A DNA stretch of 64,000 nucleotides from Rhodococcus rhodnii NBRC 100604 (GCF_001894925.1 NZ_BCXD01000009.1:62001-126000), one strand, 5' to 3'; shown: positions 23,072-32,622, counted from the first letter of the stretch. The notes: generated from the letters alone by a model not told the origin. A program made the numbers and translations.

Positions 23072-24081
23072 AGCTCGCGGTCGTTCCCGGCGACGGCATC
23101 GGAGTCGAGGTCACCGCGGAGGCCCTCAAGGTCCTGCGCGTCCTCGTTCCCGGACTCGAGACCACCGAGTACGACCTCGGTGCCCGCCGGTACAACGCGA
23201 CGGGCGAGTTGCTGCCGGAATCCGATCTGGCCGAGATCCGCGAGCACGACGCGATCCTGCTCGGCGCCATCGGGGATCCGTCGGTCACGCCGGGTGTCCT
23301 CGAGCGCGGTCTCCTGCTGTCGATGCGGTTCGCGCTCGATCATCACGTGAATCTGCGTCCCGCACAGCTTTACCCGGGCGCCGTGTCGCCGCTCGCGGGC
23401 GACCCCGACATCGATTTCGTCGTCGTGCGCGAGGGGACCGAGGGGCCGTACACCGGCAACGGCGGATCGATCCGCGTCGGCACGCCCCACGAGATCGCGA
23501 CCGAGGTCTCGATCAACACGTGGTTCGGCGCCGAGCGAGTCGTGCGGTACGCCTTCGAGCTCGCTCGGACGCGGCGCAAGCACCTGACGCTGATCCACAA
23601 GACCAACGTGCTGTCGTTCGCGGGCGCGATCTGGACGCGGGCGATGGAGACCGTCGGGGCGGAGTTCCCGGACGTCGAGACGGCGTACTGCCACATCGAC
23701 GCCGCGACGATCTACATGGTCAGCGACCCGTCGCGGTTCGACGTCATCGTCACCGACAACCTGTTCGGCGACATCGTGACCGACCTCGCGGGAGCCGTCA
23801 CCGGCGGCATCGGACTCGCCGCATCGGGCAACATCGACGCCTCGGGCACCAACCCGTCGATGTTCGAGCCGGTCCACGGCAGCGCACCCGACATCGCCGG
23901 CAAGGGCATCGCGGATCCCACCGCCGCGATCCTGTCGGTCGCGCTCCTGCTGCGCCATCAGGGCAGAGGCGACGACGCCGACCGCATCGAGAAGGTCGTG
24001 GCCGCGGATCTCGCGGACCGGGGCACCGGACCGATCGTCACGAGCGAGGTCGGCGACCGTATCGTCGCCGCCCTGGCCTGA
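23068..24081 (+). CDS. leuB: 3-isopropylmalate dehydrogenase
   Basis: This 337-aa NAD+-dependent oxidative decarboxylase of leucine synthesis has the family motifs GDGIG at the N terminus, the arginine-rich substrate site ([11 protein letters not shown]), the [10 protein letters not shown] segment, and the metal-binding [15 protein letters not shown]. The NAD-binding loop is [18 protein letters not shown]. It is coupled to serA by a 4-nt overlap. leuC and leuD lie about 7 kb further on; leuA is not in the window. Confidence 0.96.
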   Translation: MKLAVVPGDGIGVEVTAEALKVLRVLVPGLETTEYDLGARRYNATGELLPESDLAEIREHDAILLGAIGDPSVTPGVLERGLLLSMRFALDHHVNLRPAQLYPGAVSPLAGDPDIDFVVVREGTEGPYTGNGGSIRVGTPHEIATEVSINTWFGAERVVRYAFELARTRRKHLTLIHKTNVLSFAGAIWTRAMETVGAEFPDVETAYCHIDAATIYMVSDPSRFDVIVTDNLFGDIVTDLAGAVTGGIGLAASGNIDASGTNPSMFEPVHGSAPDIAGKGIADPTAAILSVALLLRHQGRGDDADRIEKVVAADLADRGTGPIVTSEVGDRIVAALA

Positions 24082-24084
24082 GGG

Positions 24085-25494
24085 TCACGCGGAGGACGAT
24101 CGTCCCAGCATCGGGAACGGGCGGGCCTGCTCGAGTTCGAACGCCAACTCGAGCAGGGTCCGCTCGTCGCCGTGTGCGGCCGAGAAGTGCATCCCGAGCG
24201 GAAGTCCGGCGGCGGTCGTGTGCAGTGGAAGCGACATCGCCGGCCCGCCCGCGGCGTTGTTGAGCGGGGTGTACGCGACGTGCCCGATGAGGCGCGCGAA
24301 CATCGTGTCGAAATCCTCCGAGGGCGCGAGGTATCCGAGTTCGGGCGTCGTCGCGGCCACGACGGGGGAGAGCACGACGTCGAACGACTCGAACATGCGG
24401 GCGTAGCTGCGCGCGCTACGGCGCAGCCGGTACACGATCGACGGCGTGCGCCGAATGTTCTTGCGGTACAGGGAGTACAGGCCGCGCGTCAGCGGATCGG
24501 TTCTCGTGCGGTCGAAATCGCGGCCAAGGCTCTTTCCGGTCGTCGAGGCGAGGAACGCGAGCATTCCCCAGTAGATCTCGAAGGCCTCGACGAAATCCTG
24601 CCCCACGGGGAGCGATGCGGGCTCGACGTGGTGGCCGAGTCCCTCGAGCAGGTGCGCGGTCTCCTCCACGGCGGCGCGCGTCTCCGGATCGGGCCTGGCC
24701 GTGAGGGAATCGGTGACGACACCGATGCGAAGCCGGGTCGCGGCGGGACCCGTCACGAGGCGGATCGGCGGCAACGACGGTGCGCGCCGGTACGTCTCGG
24801 CTGCGTGAAGGAATCGCGCGGTGTCGCGCACCGTGCGCGTCACGACACCCTGAGTCACGAGGCGGACCGGGACCAGCGTGTCGGCGCGTTCGGCGAGCAG
24901 CCGGCCCCGAGTCGGCTTGAGCCCGACGAGTCCGCATGCGGCAGCGGGGATCCGGATCGACCCGCCGCCGTCGTTCGCGTGAGCGAAGGGAACGACGCCC
25001 GCGGCGACGAGCGCAGCGGAACCGCCGGACGACGCCCCCGACGAGTAGTCGGGATTCCACGGATTGCGCGTCGGTGGCGCATCGGCGAACTCCGTCGTCG
25101 CGTTGAATCCGAACTCCGGTAGCCGGCTCTTGCCGAGCGACACCGCGCCCGTCGCGAGGAACTGTTGCGTGAAGGCGCCGTCGGCGGCGGCCGGAGCCGG
25201 AGTGAACGCCGAACTACCGTGTCCCGACGGCTGACCCGCGACGTCGATGTTGTCCTTCACCACGGTGGGCACGCCCGAGAACACTCCACCCGCCGGCCTG
25301 TGCGCGCGCTCGCGTGCCTCGGCGAAGCCGCGGTGGGCGAACGCGTCGAGCGAGGCGACGCGTTCGGCGCGTGCGATGGCGGCCTCGACGGCGTCCTCGG
25401 CCCCGATATCGCCGGAGGCGATCGCCTCGGCCACTCCCGTCGCGTCGAGTTCACCGAGTGCATCGTCGCCGTAGGCGTGGACCGGGGCTGCCAT
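24085..25494 (-). CDS. Amidase-signature family amidase
   Basis: This 469-aa putative amidase has the signature region SSGASSGGSAALVAAG, the downstream NDGGGSIRIPAAACG carrying the nucleophilic serine, and the catalytic lysine in VPTVVKDNIDV. The full Ser-cisSer-Lys triad is therefore present. The substrate cannot be inferred. It differs from GatA by a basic central segment and has no gatB or gatC partner nearby. ATG at 25494 has GAGGAG upstream; a (CACGAG)4 tandem repeat lies in the 5' region and its last unit forms part of that ribosome site. It is convergent with leuB, with almost no gap. Confidence 0.9.
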   Translation of the reverse strand: MAAPVHAYGDDALGELDATGVAEAIASGDIGAEDAVEAAIARAERVASLDAFAHRGFAEARERAHRPAGGVFSGVPTVVKDNIDVAGQPSGHGSSAFTPAPAAADGAFTQQFLATGAVSLGKSRLPEFGFNATTEFADAPPTRNPWNPDYSSGASSGGSAALVAAGVVPFAHANDGGGSIRIPAAACGLVGLKPTRGRLLAERADTLVPVRLVTQGVVTRTVRDTARFLHAAETYRRAPSLPPIRLVTGPAATRLRIGVVTDSLTARPDPETRAAVEETAHLLEGLGHHVEPASLPVGQDFVEAFEIYWGMLAFLASTTGKSLGRDFDRTRTDPLTRGLYSLYRKNIRRTPSIVYRLRRSARSYARMFESFDVVLSPVVAATTPELGYLAPSEDFDTMFARLIGHVAYTPLNNAAGGPAMSLPLHTTAAGLPLGMHFSAAHGDERTLLELAFELEQARPFPMLGRSSSA

Positions 25495-25501
25495 GGCTCT
25501 C

Positions 25502-25566
25502 CTCGTGCTCGTGCTCGTGCTCGTGCCGTGCGGTGGTGCCGTCGTGCCCGCCGTGCCCGCCGTGCC
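25502..25566. repeat. Short tandem repeats upstream of the amidase gene
   Basis: Four perfect copies of CTCGTG (25502-25525, + strand) are followed by about three copies of a 9-nt CGCCGTGCC-like unit near 25548-25566. They lie in the 5' untranslated region of the amidase gene. Such repeats can change copy number by slippage. Confidence 0.7.
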
Positions 25567-25607
25567 GCCGAGCAGGACGGTCGTCCATCACCCTAGTGTG
25601 TCTCGCG

Positions 25608-26813
25608 TCACGACGCCGTGCCGGTCGTGGTCCCGCGGTCGAGGGAGCCGCGGTCGTCGGGAACGAGCGGCGTCGCCAGTGCGGGAAAGACGGCGGCGAG
25701 TGCGAAGGTCGCCGGATATCCGACGGTCCCGATGAGCGTTCCGAGGACAGGGGGAACGAGCGCCGCTGCGGCGAACTGACCGGTGTTCTGGAGTCCGAGG
25801 GCGCGGCCGCTCAAGAACGGCCCGGCCGTCTCCGCGACCGCAGTGAAGGCGAGGCCGTTCGGTGCGACGGTCGCGAGCGACGCGACGACGAGAAACACGA
25901 CCGACCAGGACGATCCGGCGAGATCGGTGAGTGCGAGCCCCGCGACCGAGAGGCAGCCGACCACCGCGACGCCGCGCATCGGCCGGAGCCTGCTGCCCAT
26001 CCTGTCGGACAGTTGCCCGACGGCCATGCGGCCGAGCGCGCCGCCGATCTGCGTCACGGTGATGAGCAGCCCCGCTGCGGCGGCGTCCCATCCGCGGCGG
26101 TCGAGCAGCCACACGAGGGAGAACGTCCACACCATCTGCTGCGGGACGACGAGCAGTGCCGAGGCGGCGTGGATCCGGACGAGAGTCCGCGTCTGCCGGT
26201 AGGGATTGTCGAGCAGGCCGGCGCCCGCGGCGTCCTCACGTGCGGGGCGCGGAGGGTCGACGATGCCGACGGCGCACGCGAGGGCGGCGATCCCGCACGC
26301 GGCGGCGGGAATGGCGAGTGCCCAGCCGATGCCGTGCGCGGCTCCGGCCGGTGGCAACGTCAGGGCCGCGAACGCGATACCGAGCGGGAGCGACATCTGC
26401 CGGATGCCCATCGCGAGACCACGACGGTCGGCGGGAAACCAGCCGACGACGACGCGCCCGCTCGCGGTGTTCGACGACGCCGCGCCGACACCGCCGACGA
26501 AGAGCAGTACGCCGACGAGGCCGAGCGACACGGAACTCGCGAGTGCGGCGCCGAGACCACCGAGAGCGGTGAGCGTGAGTCCCGCGGCGAGTACGACGCG
26601 TTCACCCCAGCGGTCGGCCGCGGCGCCCCAGGCGACGAGCGCCACGAGAACTCCGACGGTGGGTGCGGCGACGAGGAGACCGATGTTGCCGAGCGAGCCC
26701 CCGTGGGTGTCGCGGAGTTCGGGGATGAGGAAGGCCACGCCGTTGACGAAGACGGACTGCGCGCTCTGCGCGAACATTCCGAGCGCCAGCATGATCCACG
26801 GCCTAGTTCCCAT
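25608..26813 (-). CDS. MFS transporter (Rv2994-like)
   Basis: This 401-aa major facilitator superfamily permease has twelve predicted membrane spans. The loop motif between spans 2 and 3 is present as WGAAADRWGERVV, and a matching one in the second half is GQLSDRMGSRLRP. Its position next to the FAH gene and gltX corresponds to M. tuberculosis Rv2994. The substrate is unknown; drug efflux is only one possibility for this family. ATG at 26813 follows GGAGGG. It is divergent from the FAH gene. Confidence 0.88.
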   Translation of the reverse strand: MGTRPWIMLALGMFAQSAQSVFVNGVAFLIPELRDTHGGSLGNIGLLVAAPTVGVLVALVAWGAAADRWGERVVLAAGLTLTALGGLGAALASSVSLGLVGVLLFVGGVGAASSNTASGRVVVGWFPADRRGLAMGIRQMSLPLGIAFAALTLPPAGAAHGIGWALAIPAAACGIAALACAVGIVDPPRPAREDAAGAGLLDNPYRQTRTLVRIHAASALLVVPQQMVWTFSLVWLLDRRGWDAAAAGLLITVTQIGGALGRMAVGQLSDRMGSRLRPMRGVAVVGCLSVAGLALTDLAGSSWSVVFLVVASLATVAPNGLAFTAVAETAGPFLSGRALGLQNTGQFAAAALVPPVLGTLIGTVGYPATFALAAVFPALATPLVPDDRGSLDRGTTTGTAS

Positions 26814-26891
26814 GATCTGGGCCCTCCGTCCCTATAGTTGAGACTCCCGTGAAGACTACGCCGAACGTTCGGGCCACCGCCTGGCGGCGGA

Positions 26892-26897
26892 TACACT
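26892..26897 (+). promoter_or_regulatory. Leaderless -10 of the FAH-family gene
   Basis: TACACT lies 6 nt before the ATG at 26904. No ribosome site is present. Confidence 0.45.
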
Positions 26898-26903
26898 CGC
26901 ACC

Positions 26904-27686
26904 ATGCGCCTTGGTCGAGTTGCCAGCCCCGACGGTGTCGCCTTCGTGAGTATCGAGGGCGACCCCACCGACGCCTCCGCCGCGACGGCGAAGGAGATCG
27001 CCGAACATCCCTTCGGGAACCCGACTTTCACCGGACGGTCGTGGCCCCTCGCCGACGTCCGGCTGCTCGCGCCCATCCTCGCCACGAAGGTGATCGCGAT
27101 CGGCAAGAACTACGCCGCCCACGCGGCCGAGATGGGCGGCGAGGCACCCGCAGAACCCGTGATCTTCCTCAAGCCCAACACCTCGATCGTCGGCCCGGGT
27201 GCGCCCATCGTGCTGCCTCCGTCGTCGTCGCAGGTCGACTACGAGGGCGAGCTCGCCGTCGTCATCGGCCGTCCGTGCAAGGACGTTCCCGCGGCGAAGG
27301 CGCTCGACGTCGTGCTCGGGTACACCGTCGCGAACGACGTCACCGCACGCGATCAGCAGCGTGCCGACGGGCAGTGGACTCGCGCGAAGGGATACGACTC
27401 GTTCTGCCCGCTCGGCCCGTGGATCGAGACGTCGCTCGACCCGAGCGAGCTCGATATCGAGACGACGCTCGACGGTGAGGTCGTGCAGCGCAGCTCCACG
27501 TCGCTGCTGCTGCACGACGTCCCCGCGATGATCGAGTGGGTGTCGCGCGTCATGACGCTTCTGCCGGGTGACGTCATCCTCACCGGCACTCCCGAGGGCG
27601 TCGGCCCGCTGCGCGCGGGCAGTAGCGTCTCGGTGACCGTCGGCGGGATCGGAACCCTCACCAATCCGGTCGTCGCGAAGCAGTAG
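26904..27686 (+). CDS. Fumarylacetoacetate hydrolase-family protein
   Basis: This 260-aa protein of the FAH superfamily matches Rv2993c in position. An N-terminal subdomain (residues 1-55) precedes the core, which starts at VIAIGKNYAAHAAEMG. Metal-binding acidic residues are visible in DYEGELAVVIG, and GYDSFCPLGPW and LTGTPEGVGPL are typical active-site segments. Family members include acylpyruvases, isomerase/decarboxylases of aromatic degradation and oxaloacetate tautomerases, so the exact reaction is not settled. No aromatic degradation genes are nearby. gltX follows 74 nt later with its own promoter-like TAGCCT at 27721. Confidence 0.88.
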   Translation: MRLGRVASPDGVAFVSIEGDPTDASAATAKEIAEHPFGNPTFTGRSWPLADVRLLAPILATKVIAIGKNYAAHAAEMGGEAPAEPVIFLKPNTSIVGPGAPIVLPPSSSQVDYEGELAVVIGRPCKDVPAAKALDVVLGYTVANDVTARDQQRADGQWTRAKGYDSFCPLGPWIETSLDPSELDIETTLDGEVVQRSSTSLLLHDVPAMIEWVSRVMTLLPGDVILTGTPEGVGPLRAGSSVSVTVGGIGTLTNPVVAKQ

Positions 27687-27760
27687 TACGGCTGCGGACA
27701 TGCTCACGCGCGGTGCGGACTAGCCTGGGGAGGTCCCTCGCCCACCGACCCGAGTGAGTC

Positions 27761-29230
27761 ATGACCACCAGCGATGTTCGCGTCCGTTTCTGTCCTTCGC
27801 CCACCGGAACGCCCCATGTGGGACTGATCCGTACCGCCCTTTTCAACTGGGCGTACGCCCGGCACACGGGCGGCACCTTCGTCTTTCGCATCGAGGACAC
27901 CGATGCCGCGCGCGATTCGGAGGAGTCGTACCAGGCTCTGCTCGACGCGCTGCGCTGGCTCGGGCTCGACTGGGACGAAGGCCCGGAGGTCGGGGGCCCC
28001 TACGGCCCGTACCGGCAGTCCCAGCGCCGTGACATGCATCTCGACGTCGTGCGCCGGCTCGTCGAGGCGGGGGAGGCGTACGAGTCCTTCTCGACTCCCG
28101 AGGAGGTCGAGGAGCGTCACCGCGCGGCCGGACGCGACCCGAAGCTCGGCTACGACAATCACGACCGCGACCTGACCGACGAGCAGCGGAAGGCGTTCGT
28201 AACGGAGGGGCGGAGGCCCGTGATCCGGCTCCGGATGCCCGACCACGATCTGACGTGGAACGACCTCGTGCGTGGCGAGACGACGTTCCGCGCCGGTACC
28301 GTCCCGGATTTCGCGCTCACGCGCGGCAACGGCATCCCGCTGTACACGCTCGTCAATCCGGTGGACGACGCGTCGATGAAGATCACGCACGTCCTGCGCG
28401 GCGAGGATCTGCTGTCGTCGACGCCGCGGCAGCTCGCTCTCTACGAGGCGCTCCAGCGCATCGGGGTGGCGGATTTCACGCCCGAGTTCGGTCACCTGCC
28501 GTTCGTCATGGGACAGGGCAACAAGAAGCTCTCGAAGCGTGATCCCGAGTCGAATCTGTTCATCCACCGCGAGCGCGGATTCCTCCCCGAGGGGTTGCTC
28601 AACTATCTCGCGCTGCTCGGCTGGGGGATCTCGGACGATCACGACGTGTTCTCGCTCGACGAGATGGTCGCGGCGTTCGACATCGGGTCGGTCAACTCGA
28701 ATCCTGCTCGCTTCGACCAGAAGAAGGCCGACGCGATCAACGCCGAGCACATTCGTATGCTCGCGCCGGAGGAGTTCGCGAAGCGGCTGCGGGTGTTCCT
28801 CGCCGAGCACTACGGACTCGTCGACGTCGACGAGCAGACCTTCGCTGCCGCCGCGGATCTCGTGCAGACACGCATCGTCGTGCTGTCGGACGCGTGGGGT
28901 CTGCTGAAGTTCCTCTTCACGCCGGACGACGCCTTCGAACTCGACGAGGCGGCCGCGACGAAGAACCTCGGCGAGGATGCGCGTCCGGTGCTGGACGCCG
29001 CGATCTCGGCCCTCGAGCACCTGCCGGAATGGACCGCCGCCGCCATCGAGGAGGCGCTCAAGACGAGCCTCGTGGACGGGCTCGGGCTCAAGCCCCGCAA
29101 GGCGTTCGCGCCGGTTCGTGTCGCGATCACCGGATCCACGATCAGTCCGCCGCTCTACGAGTCGATGGAGCTGCTGGGCAGCGTGACGTCGATGGCGCGG
29201 CTCGAGGCCGCCCGCGACCGCACGGCCTGA
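27761..29230 (+). CDS. gltX: Glutamyl-tRNA synthetase
   Basis: This 489-aa class I synthetase charges tRNA(Glu). In organisms using GatCAB it also charges tRNA(Gln) with glutamate. The HIGH-type motif is [12 protein letters not shown] near residues 12-23, and the KMSKS-type motif is KLSKR at residues 256-260. The C-terminal helical anticodon domain is complete. It lies directly upstream of tRNA-Gln and tRNA-Glu, both likely substrates when a non-discriminating enzyme is used. ATG at 27761 gives the canonical N terminus; the ribosome site is weak. Confidence 0.96.
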   Translation: MTTSDVRVRFCPSPTGTPHVGLIRTALFNWAYARHTGGTFVFRIEDTDAARDSEESYQALLDALRWLGLDWDEGPEVGGPYGPYRQSQRRDMHLDVVRRLVEAGEAYESFSTPEEVEERHRAAGRDPKLGYDNHDRDLTDEQRKAFVTEGRRPVIRLRMPDHDLTWNDLVRGETTFRAGTVPDFALTRGNGIPLYTLVNPVDDASMKITHVLRGEDLLSSTPRQLALYEALQRIGVADFTPEFGHLPFVMGQGNKKLSKRDPESNLFIHRERGFLPEGLLNYLALLGWGISDDHDVFSLDEMVAAFDIGSVNSNPARFDQKKADAINAEHIRMLAPEEFAKRLRVFLAEHYGLVDVDEQTFAAAADLVQTRIVVLSDAWGLLKFLFTPDDAFELDEAAATKNLGEDARPVLDAAISALEHLPEWTAAAIEEALKTSLVDGLGLKPRKAFAPVRVAITGSTISPPLYESMELLGSVTSMARLEAARDRTA

Positions 29231-29264
29231 TCCCGCACGCTCCGACCCCGCACGCCCGGATGAT

Positions 29265-29348
29265 CGTTCCGGGCCGAGAAATCACGCTGACCTGCCGATT
29301 TGGTAAATCGGGTGAGGTGGCTGGTAATCTTCTCCTCGGCCCGGAACG
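29265..29348 (+). promoter_or_regulatory. tRNA promoter inside a 14-bp inverted repeat
   Basis: CGTTCCGGGCCGAG (29265-29278) and CTCGGCCCGGAACG (29335-29348) are perfect inverted repeats 56 bp apart. Between them lies a likely tRNA promoter: TTGGTA as -35 and TAATCT as -10, about 19 bp apart and ending just before the right arm. The spacing suggests a regulator site or a transcript-start hairpin. It is also possible that the arms belong to a gltX terminator. Confidence 0.45.
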
Positions 29349-29411
29349 GACCGCCCCGCACATGTGCGCAGCACCTCGCGCACCCGTGCAGAGCAGTTCG
29401 GAGCAGGCCAT

Positions 29412-29483
29412 TGGGGTATGGTGTAATTGGCAACACAGCTGATTCTGGTTCAGCCATTCTAGGTTCGAGTCCTGGTACCCCAG
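29412..29483 (+). tRNA. tRNA-Gln (anticodon CUG)
   Basis: The 72-nt cloverleaf has acceptor arms TGGGGTA and TACCCCA with discriminator G. The anticodon stem GCTGA/TCAGC encloses the loop TTCTGGT with anticodon CTG. The T loop is TTCGAGT. CCA is not encoded. Likely first charged with Glu by GltX and then amidated by GatCAB. Confidence 0.95.
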
Positions 29484-29561
29484 CGGAAAGTTCGAGTCGT
29501 TTCTCGTCTCGTCCGCCGGGTTCCCGGCAGGGCCGAGACACCGGATTTTGACTCCGAACAT

Positions 29562-29580
29562 CCGCAAGCTAAGCTTGCGG
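29562..29580 (+). other. Hairpin between the two tRNA genes
   Basis: CCGCAAGCT and AGCTTGCGG form a 9-bp stem with a single-base loop (8 bp with 3 nt is more realistic). It could be a processing or pausing signal between tRNA-Gln and tRNA-Glu. No T tract follows. Confidence 0.5.
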
Positions 29581-29623
29581 AGCTTCCAGAAAGCGACTCG
29601 CACCCTTGCGGTGTGGGAGTCCT

Positions 29624-29696
29624 GGCCCCGTCGTCTAGCGGCCTAGGACGCCGCCCTCTCAAGGCGGTAGCGCGGGTTCGAATCCCGTCGGGGCTA
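29624..29696 (+). tRNA. tRNA-Glu (anticodon CUC)
   Basis: The 73-nt cloverleaf has acceptor GGCCCCG pairing with CGGGGCT (a G-U first pair) and discriminator A. The anticodon stem CCGCC/GGCGG encloses loop CTCTCAA with anticodon CTC. The T loop TTCGAAT is canonical. It lies 140 nt after tRNA-Gln and before a strong terminator, so both are probably co-transcribed. Confidence 0.95.
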
Positions 29697-29701
29697 CAAC
29701 A

Positions 29702-29734
29702 CGAAGACCCCCTCCCAGTGGGAGGGGGTCTTCG
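29702..29734 (+). terminator. Terminator after tRNA-Glu
   Basis: A perfect 15-bp stem (CGAAGACCCCCTCCC / GGGAGGGGGTCTTCG) with a 3-nt loop begins 6 nt after the tRNA. A short T-rich stretch (TCGTTTC) follows. Confidence 0.85.
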
Positions 29735-29771
29735 TCGTTTCGGGGGTCCCCCCGAGCGCCCGCGCCCGGTG

Positions 29772-30251
29772 TCAGCCGGCCGTGCTGCCCGCGACCGGCA
29801 TCGCCGGCAGGCCGAGCTTGCGATGATCCCAGGACCGCGTCCGCTGCGGCACCACGCGCACGACGACGCGCTTGCTCAGCATCGCCGTGACGGCGTCACG
29901 CATCTCGGGGGTGTACGGGCCGTGGTACCGCTCGTACACCGAGACGCCGACGGGAAACATCACGTCGGGATCGTCGGAGACCTCGCCGCGCCCTTCGATC
30001 GCCACACCGCGAAGCGTGTCGTACGTGTCGCCGTCCTCGACGAGCACGCTGACGCGCGAATCCCGCCGAAGGTTGACTGCCTTCTGCGATTTCGCCTTGG
30101 TCTCGAACCAGACCTCGGCGGCACCGTCCGGCCCCGTGGGCAGCACCCCGAACCACATCGCCGTCAGATGCGGCATTCCCGTCGGGCCGAGCGTCGCGAG
30201 TGTCGCGACGCGGTGGGCCGCGACGAACTCGTCGATCTCGCTCGGCGTCAT
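29772..30251 (-). CDS. PPOX-class (flavin/F420-binding) split-barrel protein
   Basis: This 159-aa cytoplasmic protein of the pyridoxamine-phosphate-oxidase-like split barrel matches Rv2991 in position. The first strand reads VATLATLGPTGMPHLTAMWF, and SRVSVLVEDGD and GRGEV are typical second-half strands. The cofactor could be FMN, F420 or heme; the family is mixed. ATG at 30251 has GGAGAT upstream; the frame stays open further upstream but that part is Arg-rich and unconserved. It is convergent with the tRNA operon terminator. The window also holds cofC, needed for F420. Confidence 0.85.
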   Translation of the reverse strand: MTPSEIDEFVAAHRVATLATLGPTGMPHLTAMWFGVLPTGPDGAAEVWFETKAKSQKAVNLRRDSRVSVLVEDGDTYDTLRGVAIEGRGEVSDDPDVMFPVGVSVYERYHGPYTPEMRDAVTAMLSKRVVVRVVPQRTRSWDHRKLGLPAMPVAGSTAG

Positions 30252-30364
30252 CGCAATCTCCGCGCGTCTGTTCTGTCCCACGCCAGTCCCTTCGTCCGTT
30301 CGTGTACTCGGCTTCGTCGTTCGTCTACTCGGTATCGTCGTCCGGCCGGGCTGCCGCCGGAGCG

Positions 30365-31066
30365 TCAGAGGCGCTTGTGGAGTGCGTCGGCTGCCGCGAG
30401 GAGATCGGCCGCCCATCGGGCGCCGGGGCGTCGTCCCATGCGATCGACGGGCCCCGAGACGGAGACCGCGGCGACGACGGCGCCGGTGCTGTCGCGGACG
30501 GGGGCCGCGACCGACGCGACGCCGGGCTCGCGTTCGGCGACACTCTGAGCCCAGCCACGCCGCCGGACCTCGACCAGGGAGCGTTCGGTGAACGAGGCGT
30601 CCGGAAGGATCGCACGCTGGATCTGTGAATCTGCCCACGCCAAAAGAACTTTGGCGCCGGAACCGGCGTTCATCGGGAGGCGCGCGCCGACGAGAACGGT
30701 GTCGCGCAGGCCTGTCGGAGGCTCCATCGAGGCCACGCAGATCCGTTGCGTCCCTTCGCGCCGGTAGACCTGGACGCTTTCGCCCGTGATCTCCCGAAGT
30801 CGCGGAAGTACCATCGAGGAGGCGGAGACCAGTGGATCGTCTGCGGTCGAGGCGAGTTCGGCGAGCCCCGGGCCGGTGCACCACAGCCCGTCGGAGTCGC
30901 GCGCGAGGAGACGGTGTACCTCGAGGCCCACCGCGAGCCGGTGTGCGGTCGCGCGGGGCAGACCGGTCCGCTGACACAGTTCCGTGAGGCTGCACGGCGA
31001 TTCGGCGGCGGCGTGCAGGACGGCCATCGCTTTGTCGAGTACCCCGATGCCGCTATGCTGTCTCAT
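30365..31066 (-). CDS. IclR-family regulator, probable leuCD repressor
   Basis: This 233-aa regulator has an N-terminal winged helix-turn-helix (residues 10-65; SLTELCQRTGLPRATAHRLA is the recognition region) and an IclR effector domain. It is transcribed divergently from leuC, as is LtbR in Corynebacterium glutamicum and NdgR in Streptomyces, both of which control leuCD. That arrangement supports a role in leucine synthesis. ATG at 31066 gives the normal IclR length. A candidate operator, TCTCGCATGGTGAGA, lies in the intergenic region. Confidence 0.9.
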   Translation of the reverse strand: MRQHSGIGVLDKAMAVLHAAAESPCSLTELCQRTGLPRATAHRLAVGLEVHRLLARDSDGLWCTGPGLAELASTADDPLVSASSMVLPRLREITGESVQVYRREGTQRICVASMEPPTGLRDTVLVGARLPMNAGSGAKVLLAWADSQIQRAILPDASFTERSLVEVRRRGWAQSVAEREPGVASVAAPVRDSTGAVVAAVSVSGPVDRMGRRPGARWAADLLAAADALHKRL

Positions 31067-31069
31067 AGA

Positions 31070-31100
31070 TCGATACTCGATTCTCGCATGGTGAGATGCT
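31070..31100. promoter_or_regulatory. Candidate IclR operator between iclR and leuC
   Basis: TCTC and GAGA arms flank a 7-nt centre at about 31082-31096 (TCTCGCATGGTGAGA), and a second short palindrome, ATCGA-GTA-TCGAT on the minus strand, lies at about 31070-31082. Both are in the 88-bp gap between divergent genes, where an LtbR/NdgR-type regulator would bind. Confidence 0.5.
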
Positions 31101-31154
31101 AGCGCAGCCGTGCTCATCCTGCGAGGAGCGCCGCACGCAGAGTTGGAGTGGGAC

Positions 31155-32609
31155 ATGACAGAGAACGCGCGGCCACGGACGTTGGCCGAGAAGGTGTGGG
31201 ACGACCACGTCGTCGTTCGCGGTAGCGACGGTGGCCCCGACCTCATCTACATCGACCTTCATCTCGTGCACGAGGTGACGAGCCCGCAGGCGTTCGACGG
31301 TCTGCGTCTCGCCGGCCGGCGGCTGCGGCGCCCCGATCTCACGATCGCGACCGAGGATCACAACGTCCCCACCGTCGACATCGACCGCCCCATCGCCGAT
31401 CCCGTCTCCCGCACGCAGGTCGAGACGCTGCGCCGCAACTGCGAGGAGTTCGGCGTCCGGCTGCATCCGATGGGCGATCTCGATCAGGGCATCGTGCACG
31501 TCGTCGGCCCTCAGCTCGGCCTGACCCAGCCCGGGACGACGGTCGTGTGCGGCGACAGCCACACGTCGACCCACGGTGCCTTCGGCGCTCTCGCGATGGG
31601 CATCGGGACGAGTGAGGTCGAGCACGTCATGGCGACCCAGACGCTCTCGCTCCGGCCCTTCCGCACGATGGCGATCACGGTCGACGGGACTCTCCCCGAG
31701 GGCGTCGGCGCGAAGGATCTCGTTCTCGCGATCATCGCCGAGATCGGGACCGGCGGCGGCCAGGGGCACGTCATCGAGTACCGCGGCGAGGCCATCCGTG
31801 CGCTGTCGATGGAAGCGCGCATGACGATCTGCAACATGTCGATCGAGGCGGGCGCCCGGGCCGGAATGATCGCCCCCGACGAGACGACCTACGACTACCT
31901 CGCGGGACGTCCGCACGCCCCGAAGGGGGCGGACTGGGACGCCGCGGTCGCGGCGTGGAGCCGGCTCGCAACCGACGAGGGCGCGCAGTTCGACCGGGAG
32001 GTGCGAATCGACGCCACCACCCTGACGCCGTTCGTGACGTGGGGCACGAATCCCGGGCAGGGGGCACCGCTGGGATCGGCCGTGCCCGATCCCGAGTCCT
32101 TCGCGGACGAGGCCGAGCGCACCGCCGCCGAGAAGTCGCTCGCGTACATGGATCTCGAAGCCGGAACGCCGCTGCGCGACGTCGCGGTCGACACGGTGTT
32201 CGTCGGATCGTGCACGAACGGCCGCATCGAGGATCTCCGCGAGGTCGCGGGACTCCTCGACGGGCGGACGGTCGCCGACGGCGTCCGCATGCTCATCGTT
32301 CCCGGTTCGATGCGCGTCCGTGCCCAGGCCGAGGCCGAAGGTCTCGGCGAGATCTTCACTGCCGCAGGCGCCGAATGGCGCCAGGCCGGATGCTCGATGT
32401 GCCTGGGGATGAACCCCGATCAGCTCGCACCGGGCGAGCGGTCGGCGTCGACGTCGAACCGCAATTTCGAAGGCAGGCAGGGCAAGGGCGGCCGTACGCA
32501 TCTCGTGTCTCCCGCCGTCGCGGCGGCGACCGCGGTCCGTGGAACGCTCTCCGCCCCCGCGGACCTCGGCACGCTCGGAGCGAGCGCGTCCGGCACGAGC
32601 ACGAACTGA
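31155..32609 (+). CDS. leuC: 3-isopropylmalate dehydratase large subunit
   Basis: This 484-aa aconitase-family subunit isomerises 2- to 3-isopropylmalate together with LeuD. The three 4Fe-4S cysteines are C353 (GSCTNGR), C413 and C416 ([10 protein letters not shown]), with canonical spacing. The N-terminal substrate segments ([15 protein letters not shown]) are present. ATG at 31155 has GGAG upstream and is preferred over an in-frame upstream codon at 31110. leuD follows after 13 nt. Confidence 0.97.
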   Translation: MTENARPRTLAEKVWDDHVVVRGSDGGPDLIYIDLHLVHEVTSPQAFDGLRLAGRRLRRPDLTIATEDHNVPTVDIDRPIADPVSRTQVETLRRNCEEFGVRLHPMGDLDQGIVHVVGPQLGLTQPGTTVVCGDSHTSTHGAFGALAMGIGTSEVEHVMATQTLSLRPFRTMAITVDGTLPEGVGAKDLVLAIIAEIGTGGGQGHVIEYRGEAIRALSMEARMTICNMSIEAGARAGMIAPDETTYDYLAGRPHAPKGADWDAAVAAWSRLATDEGAQFDREVRIDATTLTPFVTWGTNPGQGAPLGSAVPDPESFADEAERTAAEKSLAYMDLEAGTPLRDVAVDTVFVGSCTNGRIEDLREVAGLLDGRTVADGVRMLIVPGSMRVRAQAEAEGLGEIFTAAGAEWRQAGCSMCLGMNPDQLAPGERSASTSNRNFEGRQGKGGRTHLVSPAVAAATAVRGTLSAPADLGTLGASASGTSTN

Positions 32610-32622
32610 GCAGGAGAGTCAG

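Noticed and set aside
24085-25494. Second gatA copy
   Set aside because: The amidase has the general signature but a different body, lacks GatA-specific segments, and has no gatB or gatC next to it.
30252-30995. N-terminal extension of the PPOX protein to 407 residues
   Set aside because: The extra part is Arg/Pro-rich, overlaps the IclR gene antisense and has no ribosome site.
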